DNA from: JAFAXD01 sp035472475
Lineage (GTDB): Bacteria; Pseudomonadota; Alphaproteobacteria; Rhizobiales; Xanthobacteraceae
Assembly: GCA_035472475.1 (NCBI GenBank)
Contig: DATIPA010000036.1
Coordinates: 1 to 64,000 of the forward strand
Reading direction: 5' to 3'
DNA length: 64,000 bases
The position numbers and the translations under genes were made by a program. The notes beneath the pieces were generated by a model that did no database searches, was not told where the DNA came from, and saw only the letters and a list, made by a program, of their open reading frames with translations. This document shows positions 50,721 through 58,977 of this stretch, in pieces (position 1 is the first letter of the stretch; every line of letters begins with the position of its first letter).

Positions 50721-52541
50721 ATGGGGATTGAGAGCGCGACCCGCGCCGCGCCGCTGTTTCACTTCGTGATGATCAAGCCGACCCATTACGACGACGACGG
50801 CTATCCAATTCAGTGGCTGCGCTCCGCGATCCCATCCAATACGCTCGCTTGCCTCAATGGGTTAGCGGAAGATGCGCGCACGCGCCAAGTGCTCGGCGAA
50901 GGCGTTGCAATCCGCCTGCATACCTATGATGAGACCAACCGGCGGGTGCGACCCGACAAGATCATCCGCATGGTACGCCAACAAGGCGGCCGGGTTCTGA
51001 TCGGCCTCGTCGGGGTGCAATCGAATCAGTTCCTGCGCGCCGTCGACATGGCGCGGCCGTTTCTCGACGCCGGCTTCCCGGTTTGCATCGGCGGCTTCCA
51101 CGTGTCGGGTTGCACCGCCATGCTGCCCGAGATGCCGAAGGAGATGCGCGACGCCCTCGACATGGGCATCTCGTTCTTCTGCGGGGAGGCCGAGGACGGC
51201 CGGCTCGATGCGGTCCTGCGCGATGCGTATGCCGGCAAGCTGCAGCCGATCTACAACTATATGGACGATTTGCCCTCGCTCGAAGGCGAGCCAGCGCCGA
51301 TCTTGCCCGCGCAGCATGTGAGCCGCACGTCGGGTTCGCTGTCGAGCATCGACCTCGGGCGCGGCTGTCCCTACCAGTGTTCGTTCTGCACCATCATCAA
51401 CGTGCAGGGTCGCAAGAGCCGCTTCCGCAGCGCCGACGATCTCGAGAAGATCGTGCGCGAGAACTTCGCGCAAGGCATCAAGCGCTTCTTCATCACTGAC
51501 GACAATTTCGCCCGCAACCGGCAATGGGAGCCGCTGTTCGATCGTCTGATCGCGATGCGCGAGGGCGAGAAGATGAACATCGGCTTCACCATCCAGGTCG
51601 ATACGCTCTGCCACAAGATTCCGAACTTCATCGAGAAGGCGAGCCGGGCGGGCGTGCGGCGCGTGTTCATCGGGTTGGAGAACATCAACCCCGACAACCT
51701 GCTGGCCGCCAAGAAACGCCAGAACAAGATCACCGACTACCGTGTGATGCTGCAGAAATGGCGCGACCACGGCGCTATCACCTATGCGGGTTATATCCTG
51801 GGGTTCCCGGCCGACACCAAGGAATCAATCCTGCGCGATATCGAGATCATCAAGCGCGAGCTACCGATCGATATCCTCGAGTTCTTTTTCCTCACGCCGT
51901 TGCCGGGCTCCGAGGATCACAAGACGCTCCTGAGCAAGAGCGTGTGGATGGATGGCGATCTCAACAAGTACGATCTTAACCACCGGGTTTCACATCATGG
52001 GAAGATGTCGGATCGTGAGTGGGAAGAGGCCTACCGGGCCGCCTGGCTCGCCTACTATACGCCCGAGCACCTGCGCACGATCCTGCGCCGTTGCGCCGCC
52101 AGCAAGGTCAGCCGACCAAACACGACGCTGACTACCATCCTGTGGTTCCTGCTCATGATCCTGTTCGAGGGCGTGCACCCGCTCGAAGGCGGCGCCGTGC
52201 GGCTCAAATACCGGCGTGACCGGCGGCCGAGTTTCCGGCGCGAAAGTCCGCTCGTGTTCTATCCGCGCTACTGGATCGGGACGGCGATCAAGCTATCCAA
52301 ATACGCGATGGTCTATTGGCGGGCGCGCAAGACCTACAAAGAGGTGATGGCCGCGCCCGACCGCTGGACCTACACCGACGTTGCGATCACGCCGCCGAAG
52401 GCGGACGAGTTCGAGGCGCTCGATCTCTATCACGCCACCAGCGGCGGCGAGGCCGCGCTGGCACGCAAACGCCGCGAGGACACGATCCGGGTCGAGACCG
52501 ACGCGCATCACAATCAAGCGGCGAGCGTAGCGGCGGAGTAG
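50721..52541 (+). CDS. radical SAM protein with B12-binding-like N-terminal domain
   Basis: A 606-residue radical SAM enzyme of the BchE/HpnR-like class. Residues 70-190 look like a cobalamin-binding-type Rossmann domain (LIGLVGVQSNQF, VCIGGFHVSG), without the DxHxxG motif that would prove B12 binding. The [4Fe-4S] cysteines are Cys216, Cys220 and Cys223 (GCPYQCSFC). The C-terminal third has a helical segment and one probable membrane-associated stretch (TTILWFLLMILFEGVHPL). The start is ATG 50721, 6 nt after AAGGA; ATG 50718 is equally close. It stands alone, so its substrate is not indicated. Confidence 0.87.
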   Translation: MGIESATRAAPLFHFVMIKPTHYDDDGYPIQWLRSAIPSNTLACLNGLAEDARTRQVLGEGVAIRLHTYDETNRRVRPDKIIRMVRQQGGRVLIGLVGVQSNQFLRAVDMARPFLDAGFPVCIGGFHVSGCTAMLPEMPKEMRDALDMGISFFCGEAEDGRLDAVLRDAYAGKLQPIYNYMDDLPSLEGEPAPILPAQHVSRTSGSLSSIDLGRGCPYQCSFCTIINVQGRKSRFRSADDLEKIVRENFAQGIKRFFITDDNFARNRQWEPLFDRLIAMREGEKMNIGFTIQVDTLCHKIPNFIEKASRAGVRRVFIGLENINPDNLLAAKKRQNKITDYRVMLQKWRDHGAITYAGYILGFPADTKESILRDIEIIKRELPIDILEFFFLTPLPGSEDHKTLLSKSVWMDGDLNKYDLNHRVSHHGKMSDREWEEAYRAAWLAYYTPEHLRTILRRCAASKVSRPNTTLTTILWFLLMILFEGVHPLEGGAVRLKYRRDRRPSFRRESPLVFYPRYWIGTAIKLSKYAMVYWRARKTYKEVMAAPDRWTYTDVAITPPKADEFEALDLYHATSGGEAALARKRREDTIRVETDAHHNQAASVAAE

Positions 52542-52643
52542 GGGCGGCCCCGGCGCGCCCGAGCTTCAATCCGCCAGCGCTATTCGAACTTCGCCGTCCT
52601 GCAAGATCTTGGCAATGCCGTCGATAGGCCGCGCGCCGATCCC

Positions 52644-52672
52644 TTGACACCTTGCCTCTTTTATCCGATATT
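52644..52672 (+). promoter_or_regulatory. sigma-70-type promoter of the GbsR-like regulator, probably leaderless
   Basis: TTGACA (52644-52649), a 17-nt spacer and GATATT (52667-52672). The -35 is perfect, the -10 four of six. Transcription would begin about 52678-52680, at or within one base of the ATG (52679-52681), and no ribosome-binding sequence precedes that ATG. The transcript would therefore be leaderless. The -10 lies inside the palindrome described next. Confidence 0.6.
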
Positions 52673-52695
52673 TCTGTCATGACAGAAATATCGGA
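52664..52695. promoter_or_regulatory. 32-bp perfect palindrome over the -10 and start codon, probable autoregulatory operator
   Basis: The half-site TCCGATATTTCTGTCA (52664-52679) is followed directly by its exact reverse complement (52680-52695). The centre of symmetry falls inside the ATG of the regulator gene, and the sequence covers its -10 box. The size and perfection suit a dimeric winged-helix repressor; the gene it overlaps encodes one, so autorepression is the natural reading. Alternatively, as RNA the same sequence would form a hairpin occluding the start. Confidence 0.75.
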
Positions 52696-53242
52696 ATATC
52701 CAGGACAGCTTTCCGCCCCGGTTGAGCAGTTCGTTCTGCACTGGGGGGATATGGGCAGCCACTGGGGGGTGAACCGGTCGGTCGCCCAGATCCATGCGCT
52801 GCTTTATCTCAGCGCCCGCCCGCTCACCGCCGACGACATCGCGGAGACCTTGGGCATGGCGCGTTCCAATGTCTCCAATTCGATCAAGGAATTGCAGGCT
52901 TGGAACTTGATCCGGCGAGTGCCGGTGCGCAACGACCGGCGCGATCATTTCGAGGCCGAAATCGACCTGTGGGAAATGTTCATGCGCATCGCTGCGGGCC
53001 GCAAGGAACGCGAGATCGATCCGGCAGTGGCGGCTCTGAGATCGTGCACCGCCGATGCGGCGCGCGATCCGGGCGTAGACGAGGTCGCGCGGACGCGGCT
53101 CAAAGCCATGCTCGACTTCGTCAACATGATGGACGGCTTCTATGCCCAGATGCTCACGGTGGAGCGAGCAAAGCTCGCCACGCTGGTGCGGCTCGGCGCC
53201 AAGGTTTTCAGCCTCTTGCCGGTCGGAAAGAAGAAGACCTGA
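52679..53242 (+). CDS. GbsR/MarR-type transcriptional regulator
   Basis: A 187-residue winged-helix regulator of the GbsR family. The HTH is SARPLTADDIAETLGMARSNVSNSIKELQ (about residues 46-74), preceded by the family-typical HWGDMGSHWGVNRSVAQIHALLYL, and followed by an extended helical C-terminal domain. GbsR-family proteins sense choline or similar ligands or act as local repressors. The start at ATG 52679 is supported by the promoter geometry; an in-frame TTG at 52652 would extend it across the -10 box. It lies 14 bp before the DUF4166 gene, which is its probable target. Confidence 0.85.
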   Translation: MTEISEYPGQLSAPVEQFVLHWGDMGSHWGVNRSVAQIHALLYLSARPLTADDIAETLGMARSNVSNSIKELQAWNLIRRVPVRNDRRDHFEAEIDLWEMFMRIAAGRKEREIDPAVAALRSCTADAARDPGVDEVARTRLKAMLDFVNMMDGFYAQMLTVERAKLATLVRLGAKVFSLLPVGKKKT

Positions 53243-53256
53243 AACCGGAGGCAGCG

Positions 53257-53916
53257 ATGAAAGCGAGCCCCATCGCGACGCGAGCCGCAATCGACAAGAA
53301 CGAGACCCTCGGTGATCTGCGTTTCCGGGCACTCATTAGCGATAATGACTGGGCTGCGTTGCCAATGTCGATCCGACGCCGGTTCTCGCGGCGGCTCGTC
53401 GACGGCAACACGGCGGTCTACGTGGGAGAAATTCTCGAGACCCGCACCAACGCCGCCGGTTGGCTGCTCGCGCACGCTGCTCAATTGATCGGCTCGCCGT
53501 TCCCGGTCAGCTGCGACGCGCACGTGCCGAGCGTCGTCAGCGTGACCGAAGACATGGCGAACGGCAGTCAGATCTGGACCCGCGTCTACGCGCGCCGGCG
53601 CCGCTTTCCGCAGATTGTGCATTCGTCCAAGCGGTTCGCGGGCCCGACCGGGCTCGAGGAGCACGTCGGCCATGGCGTCGGCATGACGCTGACCGTGGAA
53701 GTCAAGGACGACGCACTCGTCTTTCGCAGCCGCGATTATTTTGTTGAACTGTTCGGACTGCGCATCCGGCTGCCAGCTTGGCTCACTCCGGGCGCGCTGT
53801 CGGTGACCCACGCGGAATGTGCCGACGGCCGCTTCAGTTTCACGCTCGACGTGGTACACCCACGGTTCGGATTGATGATCCGGCAGATGGGTTTGTTCAG
53901 AGAGGCGCGCGCCTAG
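53257..53916 (+). CDS. DUF4166 domain protein
   Basis: A 219-residue protein matching DUF4166: DNDWAALPMSIRRRFSRRL near the start, VYVGEILETRTNAAGWLLAHAAQLIGSPFP, and the long C-terminal beta-rich part (QIVHSSKRFAGPTGLEEHVGHGVGMTLTVE, then LFGLRIRLPAWLTPG). Function is not known; in other genomes the domain is often fused to or next to saccharopine-dehydrogenase-like or SDR proteins. GGAGG lies 5 nt before ATG 53257. It is co-transcribed with the GbsR-like regulator. Confidence 0.8.
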   Translation: MKASPIATRAAIDKNETLGDLRFRALISDNDWAALPMSIRRRFSRRLVDGNTAVYVGEILETRTNAAGWLLAHAAQLIGSPFPVSCDAHVPSVVSVTEDMANGSQIWTRVYARRRRFPQIVHSSKRFAGPTGLEEHVGHGVGMTLTVEVKDDALVFRSRDYFVELFGLRIRLPAWLTPGALSVTHAECADGRFSFTLDVVHPRFGLMIRQMGLFREARA

Positions 53917-54017
53917 GCGCGGTCCAGGTCGGCTCGTCGCACGAAGCCAGTTACCAGCATTGCGATTTCGATCGTGGCGCGCCAGGATGCAATCTCTTCG
54001 CAGCCGTCTCTCGCTTC

Positions 54018-55142
54018 ATGAAAATCGCAAAGATCACCGCTACGGCGGTCAACGTGCCGCTCAAGATTACGCTCGTCGGCGCGCCGCGTCCGGCCGCCAT
54101 GTCGGGTTGCCTGGTCGACGTCGAGACCGAAGACGGCCTCGTCGGTCACGGGTTCACCTCCATCACCGACGAGGGCGTGATCGCACACATCATCGACGAG
54201 GTCGCGGCACCGGCGATCCTGGGCGATGACCCGCTTGCGCACGAACGGATCTGGGACAAGCTTTATTGGACGATGCTGCCGCGCGGCCAGACCGGTTACG
54301 GGGCGCACGCGCTGGCCGCGATCGACGTCGCGCTCTGGGATCTCAAGGGCAAAGCGCTCCGCCAGCCGGTATGGCGGCTACTCGGCGGTGCGCGCGAGCG
54401 CGTGCCGGTCTACGTCACGTTCGGGTTTCACTTCTTTGATCGCGAGGAACTCGCCGCGGCGGCAAAGTTCTGGGTCGCGAACGGCTTTACGCGGCTGAAG
54501 ATGACGGTTGCGCACGAAGGGCTCGCCCGGCGCGACCGCAAGCCGCTGATCGATCTCATCCGCGAGGACGCGGCTCGCGTGCGCGCGGTGCGGGCGGCGG
54601 TCGGGCCCGACGTTGAGCTTTTCATCGATGCCAATTGCAGCCTCGACCTCTATCATGCGCTCCGCCTCGTCGAGATGATCCGTGAGTGCAACATTTCATT
54701 CTTCGAGGAGCCGATCACCCAGAACGACGTGCTCTCGATGGCGCAACTGCGCAAGCAGGGCGGCGTCCGGCTCGCCTGCGGTCAGAACGAAGGCCTGAGC
54801 TTCCGCTTTCGCGATTTGTTGTTGAACGAGGCCGTGGACTATTTGCAGCCCAATGTGGTGATCACCGGCGGCTTCACGCAGTGCGTCAAGATTGCCGGGC
54901 TTGCGGCGTCATTCAACGTGCCAATCGCGAATGGAGGGGCCTGGGCCTTCCACAACATGCACCTGCAAGCAGGGCTCGCCAACGGCACCTTGATCGAACA
55001 CCACTATCTGGCGCACGAGTTCTGCCAGCGAATCTACCTGAACTTGCCGACGCCGGAGGCCGGATGGCTGACATTGCCGCAAACGCCCGGGCTCGGATTT
55101 GAGCCCAATCGCGCCGCGCTGCGCGAGCTGACCAAGGGATAG
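54018..55142 (+). CDS. enolase-superfamily protein (mandelate racemase/muconate lactonizing type) with altered catalytic residues
   Basis: A 374-residue enolase-superfamily enzyme. Metal ligands are Asp204 (LFIDANCS), Glu230 (FFEEPI), and a third acid in GQNEG (Gln256 occupies the usual Glu place, with Glu258 two residues on). The general-base Lys pair normally written KxK reads Lys161-Met-Thr163, so the second Lys is missing. The Asp of the His-Asp dyad appears to be Asn279 (YLQPNVVITGG), with His312 or His315 present (AFHNMH). These departures argue against simple racemase or cycloisomerase chemistry. ATG 54018 has no strong ribosome site. It is followed by a GST gene after 35 bp. Confidence 0.85.
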   Translation: MKIAKITATAVNVPLKITLVGAPRPAAMSGCLVDVETEDGLVGHGFTSITDEGVIAHIIDEVAAPAILGDDPLAHERIWDKLYWTMLPRGQTGYGAHALAAIDVALWDLKGKALRQPVWRLLGGARERVPVYVTFGFHFFDREELAAAAKFWVANGFTRLKMTVAHEGLARRDRKPLIDLIREDAARVRAVRAAVGPDVELFIDANCSLDLYHALRLVEMIRECNISFFEEPITQNDVLSMAQLRKQGGVRLACGQNEGLSFRFRDLLLNEAVDYLQPNVVITGGFTQCVKIAGLAASFNVPIANGGAWAFHNMHLQAGLANGTLIEHHYLAHEFCQRIYLNLPTPEAGWLTLPQTPGLGFEPNRAALRELTKG

Positions 55143-55177
55143 GCCAGCCGTAACGGCCGACGCCACGGAGACAGCGG

Positions 55178-55900
55178 ATGCGTTACGAACTCTACTACTG
55201 GCCGTCCAACCAGGGCCGCGGCGAATTCGTGCGGCTTGCGCTTGAAGAGGCCGCGGCCGATTACATCGATGTTGGGCGCCTGCCGGAGGCGGACGGCTAC
55301 GGCGTGCCGGCGATCATCAAGCTCCTCAACGCACCCGAGTTGAAGACGCCGCCATTCGCGCCGCCGTTCCTCAAGGCTGGCGACGTGATCATCGGCCACA
55401 CCGCCAACATCCTGATGTACCTCGGAGCCCATCATGGGCTGGCGCCTGCCGAGGAGGAGGGGCGCCTGTGGGCGCACCAATTGCAGCTCTCGGTCACGGA
55501 TTTCGCCAAGGAAATTCACGACACTCATCACCCGGTTGGCGCGGCCTTCTACTATGAGGAACAGAAAGCCGAAGCCAAGCACTACACGGAGAACTTCCTG
55601 AAACTGCGCGTGCCGAAATTCACGACCTACTTCGAAACGGTGCTCGCGCGTAACGGCGGCCGCCACATGGTCGGCACGGCGTTGAGCTACGTGGATCTGT
55701 CCATGTTTCAGCTGGTCGCTGGCCTGCGCTACGCATTTCCGCGCGCGATGGCGCGGCTCGAACCGAATCTTCCGCGATTGGTCGCGCTGTACGACGCGGT
55801 CGCTGCGCGCCCGCGCATTGCGGCTTATCTTGCCTCACCGCGTCGCATGCCATTCGACGAGAAAGGCGTGTTTCGGCACTATCCGGAGCTCGACAATTGA
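55178..55900 (+). CDS. glutathione S-transferase
   Basis: A 240-residue GST. The N-terminal thioredoxin-fold domain begins MRYELYYWPSNQGRGEFVRLALEE, with a Tyr close to the start and the QGRGE loop typical of sigma/alpha-type or nematode-like GSTs. The C-terminal helical domain starts near residue 95 (LGAHHGLAPAEEEGRLWAHQL) and includes GTALSYVDLSMFQLVAGL. Possible roles in a catabolic setting are maleylpyruvate-type isomerisation or glutathione conjugation. GGAGAC precedes the ATG. A CGCGCAT/ATGCGCG hairpin (55902-55920) follows the stop. Confidence 0.88.
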   Translation: MRYELYYWPSNQGRGEFVRLALEEAAADYIDVGRLPEADGYGVPAIIKLLNAPELKTPPFAPPFLKAGDVIIGHTANILMYLGAHHGLAPAEEEGRLWAHQLQLSVTDFAKEIHDTHHPVGAAFYYEEQKAEAKHYTENFLKLRVPKFTTYFETVLARNGGRHMVGTALSYVDLSMFQLVAGLRYAFPRAMARLEPNLPRLVALYDAVAARPRIAAYLASPRRMPFDEKGVFRHYPELDN

Positions 55901-55901
55901 T

Positions 55902-55992
55902 CGCGCATTGCTCATGCGCGACGATGCGGGCTTGACCCACGCGAACCGCTCCTGAAACAATTCTTGCGCAAATTGCCGGCTCGTGCCGGCAA
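55902..55992 (+). other. intergenic hairpins and promoter candidate before the Bug binding-protein gene
   Basis: Two perfect hairpins flank a possible promoter. CGCGCAT-TGCTC-ATGCGCG (55902-55920) directly follows the GST stop. TTGACC (55932-55937), 18 nt, and AACAAT (55956-55961) could be a weak promoter. TTGCCGGC-TCGT-GCCGGCAA (55973-55992) would then sit at the 5' end of the new transcript, 28 bp before the ATG. Confidence 0.45.
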
Positions 55993-56020
55993 ACAAGATT
56001 AGAGTTTCGGGAGGCTCGCC

Positions 56021-57010
56021 ATGTTCACACGACGCCGGCTGCTCGCTGGCGCGGCGGCACTGACCGCCGGTTCGTCGGTGCGCGCGTTCGGACAGAGTGG
56101 CGTCGACGGCTGGCCCAATCGGCCGATCCGAGTGATTTTTCCGACTGGCGCCGGGGGGCCGAGCGAGAACTTTCGGCTTTACGCAGACTACATGAAGGCC
56201 GTGCTCGGCCAGCCGTTCTTCCTGGAGAACATGCCCGGCGGGTCGGGCGCGATCGGCGCGATGGCGGTCGTGCGCTCGCCGCCTGACGGCCACACGCTCT
56301 TGGTCGGGTCGAACAGCGTAACGATCCTGGCGCCGCTGGTGTTCACCAACTCTCCGGTCAACACCCGGCGCGATCTCGTTCCGATCGCCCTTCTGTTCAA
56401 CTTCCGTTTTTTGCTGGTCGCCAATCCGGATCTGCCGGTGAAGACCTACAAGGAGTTCGTCGACTATGCCAAGGCGCGGCCCGGTCAACTCAACTACGGC
56501 TCGCCGGGTATTGGCACTGGCGGGCACCTGGTGACGGCGTTGATGCTTCGACGCGCAGGCATCGACGCCGTGCACGTCCCCTACCAGGCGACAACGCAGC
56601 AACTGTTGGCGGCGGCCGCCGGCCACCTGCAGTTCACCTTTGACACCGTCGGCAACGCGCGTGGCCTCGTCGAAAGCGGTAAGGTGCGGGCGTTGGCGGT
56701 GACCGGGAGCGGGCGCACGAGCGTGATGCCCGAAGTGCCCTCGTTTGGCGAGCTCGGCGTCGACGGCTTCGACGGCCTGTTTGTATCGACCAGCATGCTG
56801 GCACCGGCCGGGACGCCGGCGCCCATCGTGGCTGCGCTCAACCGCGAAGTCCAGGTGTGCCAGGACAAGCCGGACATCAAGAAACGGATGGAGGAGGGGG
56901 CCTACGAGCAAGGCCGGCTGACGCCGGAGCAGACCTTGCAATTCTTCGAGAACGACTACAAGAACTGGGCTCAGGTCGTGCGCGAGACCGGCGTGCAGAT
57001 CAAGTCGTGA
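56021..57010 (+). CDS. Bug-family (TctC-like) solute-binding protein without membrane partners
   Basis: A 329-residue periplasmic binding protein with a twin-arginine signal (TRRRLLAGAAA). The mature part begins WPNRPIRVIFPTGAGGPSENFRLYADYM; the PTGAGG loop is the Bug ligand-binding loop. It continues NMPGGSGAIGAMAVVRSPPDGHTLLVG. CGGGAGG precedes the ATG. No tctA or tctB is adjacent, so it is an orphan receptor, either using another transporter's membrane subunits or acting as a sensor. Its position between a GST and a ring-cleavage-type dioxygenase suggests an aromatic acid ligand. Confidence 0.9.
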   Translation: MFTRRRLLAGAAALTAGSSVRAFGQSGVDGWPNRPIRVIFPTGAGGPSENFRLYADYMKAVLGQPFFLENMPGGSGAIGAMAVVRSPPDGHTLLVGSNSVTILAPLVFTNSPVNTRRDLVPIALLFNFRFLLVANPDLPVKTYKEFVDYAKARPGQLNYGSPGIGTGGHLVTALMLRRAGIDAVHVPYQATTQQLLAAAAGHLQFTFDTVGNARGLVESGKVRALAVTGSGRTSVMPEVPSFGELGVDGFDGLFVSTSMLAPAGTPAPIVAALNREVQVCQDKPDIKKRMEEGAYEQGRLTPEQTLQFFENDYKNWAQVVRETGVQIKS

Positions 57011-57017
57011 GGTTGCG

Positions 57018-58040
57018 GTGGCCCACCCCCAGACCAATTTCGAGCCGCCATTCAATGTCACACGCGCGAGTCATCTCGTGTTCACGGTGCGTGATCTTGC
57101 GGCCAGCAAGGCGTTCTACACCGAGGTCATCGGTCTGAAGGTCAGGGCCGAGGACGACTCGACGCTATGGCTACATGGCATCGAGGAGCGCTGCCACCAC
57201 AGTCTGACCTTGAAGAAGATTCGCGGCGAGCCGTCGTGCGAGCGTGTCGGCTTTCGGGTGTTCGACGATGCCGACCTCGAAAAGGCCAAGGCGCATTTCG
57301 ATCGCTCGGGCACGCCGGCGCGCTTTGTCGACGTGCCCTTCCAGGGCCGCACGCTGCACGTCGACGACAGCACAGGAACGCCGCTTGAACTCGTCGCCCG
57401 CATGCCGACCCACGTGCGCGTGCAGACCCGCGCCCACACCCACAAGGGAGCGAGCGCCCTGCGCATGGACCACTACCAGGTGCTGGTGCCGGACGTCGCC
57501 GCGGCGGCGCGGTTCTATCTCGACCTCGGTTTTCGTACCTCGGATTACGTCTGTGTCGAGGGGACCGAGCGGCTGGTCGGAATTTTCCTCTACCGCAAGA
57601 ATAACCCGCACGACATGGTGTTCCTGCAGCGCGCGGGCCCGCGCTTCCATCACTTCGGCTACATCATTCAGGAAATGCACCACGCCGTACGCGCTCTCGA
57701 TATTGCCGGCAACATCGGGCTCGGTGAGTGCCTGGAGCACGGTCCAGGCCGTCATGGACATGGCCACTCCTACTACGTCTATCTGCGTGATCCGGACGGG
57801 CACCGGATCGAGCTGCTGCTGCCGGCCACCCAGATCATCGACATCGACGATGAACCGATGCGCTACAACGTCATGTCGGGACGTAACAACAACCTTTGGG
57901 GTCTGCCGCCGCCGCGCAGCTGGTTTGAAGAGACGACGCCGTTCGCCGGCGCGCGCGTGACGCGCCCGCCGCAGGAAGGCGAACCGTTTACACTGGAGCG
58001 ATATCTGTTTGCCAAGCGGCCGGCCGCAGCGGCCGAATGA
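57018..58040 (+). CDS. extradiol-type ring-cleavage dioxygenase (VOC, HpaD/catechol 2,3-dioxygenase-like)
   Basis: A 340-residue two-domain VOC protein resembling homoprotocatechuate 2,3-dioxygenase. The iron ligands are placed at His152 (RMDHYQV), His211 (PRFHHFG) and Glu265 (GHRIELL), with intervals of 59 and 54 residues against 59 and 53 in the Brevibacterium enzyme. The His-rich loop GRHGHGHSYYVY supplies the second-sphere His and Tyr. The start is GTG 57018, 7 bp after the binding-protein stop; no ATG is near. It would open a catechol-type ring beside the hydroxyls. The aminohydrolase-like gene follows after 7 bp. Confidence 0.87.
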   Translation: MAHPQTNFEPPFNVTRASHLVFTVRDLAASKAFYTEVIGLKVRAEDDSTLWLHGIEERCHHSLTLKKIRGEPSCERVGFRVFDDADLEKAKAHFDRSGTPARFVDVPFQGRTLHVDDSTGTPLELVARMPTHVRVQTRAHTHKGASALRMDHYQVLVPDVAAAARFYLDLGFRTSDYVCVEGTERLVGIFLYRKNNPHDMVFLQRAGPRFHHFGYIIQEMHHAVRALDIAGNIGLGECLEHGPGRHGHGHSYYVYLRDPDGHRIELLLPATQIIDIDDEPMRYNVMSGRNNNLWGLPPPRSWFEETTPFAGARVTRPPQEGEPFTLERYLFAKRPAAAAE

Positions 58041-58047
58041 GGTTGCG

Positions 58048-58971
58048 ATGATCATCGACTTCCATACCCACGTCATGCCCCCCGAGATGGCTGCCGCCCC
58101 GGTGTGGCGCGGCAAGTGTCCGATGACGATCGAGAACGTGCTGGATGCCGCCAAGGAGGGCGGCGTTGACCGCACCGTGATCAGCAATCCCGCGCACGAG
58201 CTGCGCCACATGGACGCCGGCCAGCAGCTCAAGACCGTGCGCATGATCAATGAGTACCTGGCCTCGCTCGCGCACAAGCACGACAACATTTACGCGCTCG
58301 CCACCACAGTGCCGTATGGCGGCGAGCCGTTCCTCAAGGAGCTCGAGCGCGCCGTGAAGCAGGATGGCGCCAAGGGCGTGATCATTCTCTCGAGCCTGCC
58401 TGGCCACTATCCGGACGACGATGACGCGCTGCCGTTCTTCCAGCTTGTCAGCGAACTCGACATTCCGGTGTTCATGCATCCGCCCTCGGTCGGTTTTGGC
58501 GAGGAGCGGCTCAATATCTATCGGCTGGCATCGAGCGTCGGCCGCCCAATGGACGGCGCGCTCGCGATCTCACGCCTGATCGTGCGCGGGATCTTCGAGA
58601 AGCTTCCGAGCCTGAAGCTGGTGGCGAGCCACCTCGGCGGCGGCATCTGCGAAATGATCGGCCGCATGGATTACGCCTACAATCTCCAGGAAGAGGCATA
58701 TTTCCTCGGGCCATATGAGCCGATGCTGATCAAGCATCCGCCCAGCCACTATCTCAAGATGATGTATCTTGAATCGACCTGCTACCACGCGCCGGCCGCG
58801 CGTTGCGCGATGGAAACGGTCGGCGTGGACCACTTCGTCTTCGGCACCGACGCGCCGCCGCTCAAGCCGCTCAAGAAGGCCGGCGTCGAGATCATCCGAT
58901 CGCTCAAGCTGGCGCCGGCCGATGAGGCCAAGGTTTTCTCCGGCAACGCCCGCAAATTGTTGAAAATCTGA
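58048..58971 (+). CDS. ACMSD-type amidohydrolase/decarboxylase
   Basis: A 307-residue amidohydrolase of the aminocarboxymuconate-semialdehyde decarboxylase branch. The metal motif HxH is at His6 and His8 (MIIDFHTHVMPPE), followed by a His in FMHPPSVGF, a His in VASHLGGG and an Asp in FGTDAPP. Known relatives decarboxylate ring-cleavage products or aromatic acids, which fits the dioxygenase 7 bp upstream. ATG 58048 is the family start. It is the last plus-strand gene of the cluster; its stop is 6 bp from that of the convergent MFS gene. Confidence 0.88.
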   Translation: MIIDFHTHVMPPEMAAAPVWRGKCPMTIENVLDAAKEGGVDRTVISNPAHELRHMDAGQQLKTVRMINEYLASLAHKHDNIYALATTVPYGGEPFLKELERAVKQDGAKGVIILSSLPGHYPDDDDALPFFQLVSELDIPVFMHPPSVGFGEERLNIYRLASSVGRPMDGALAISRLIVRGIFEKLPSLKLVASHLGGGICEMIGRMDYAYNLQEEAYFLGPYEPMLIKHPPSHYLKMMYLESTCYHAPAARCAMETVGVDHFVFGTDAPPLKPLKKAGVEIIRSLKLAPADEAKVFSGNARKLLKI

Positions 58972-58977
58972 CGCGGT

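Noticed and set aside
52652..52678. TTG start giving nine extra residues for the GbsR-like regulator
   Set aside because: It would place the start codon upstream of the -10 box of the best promoter and has no ribosome site.
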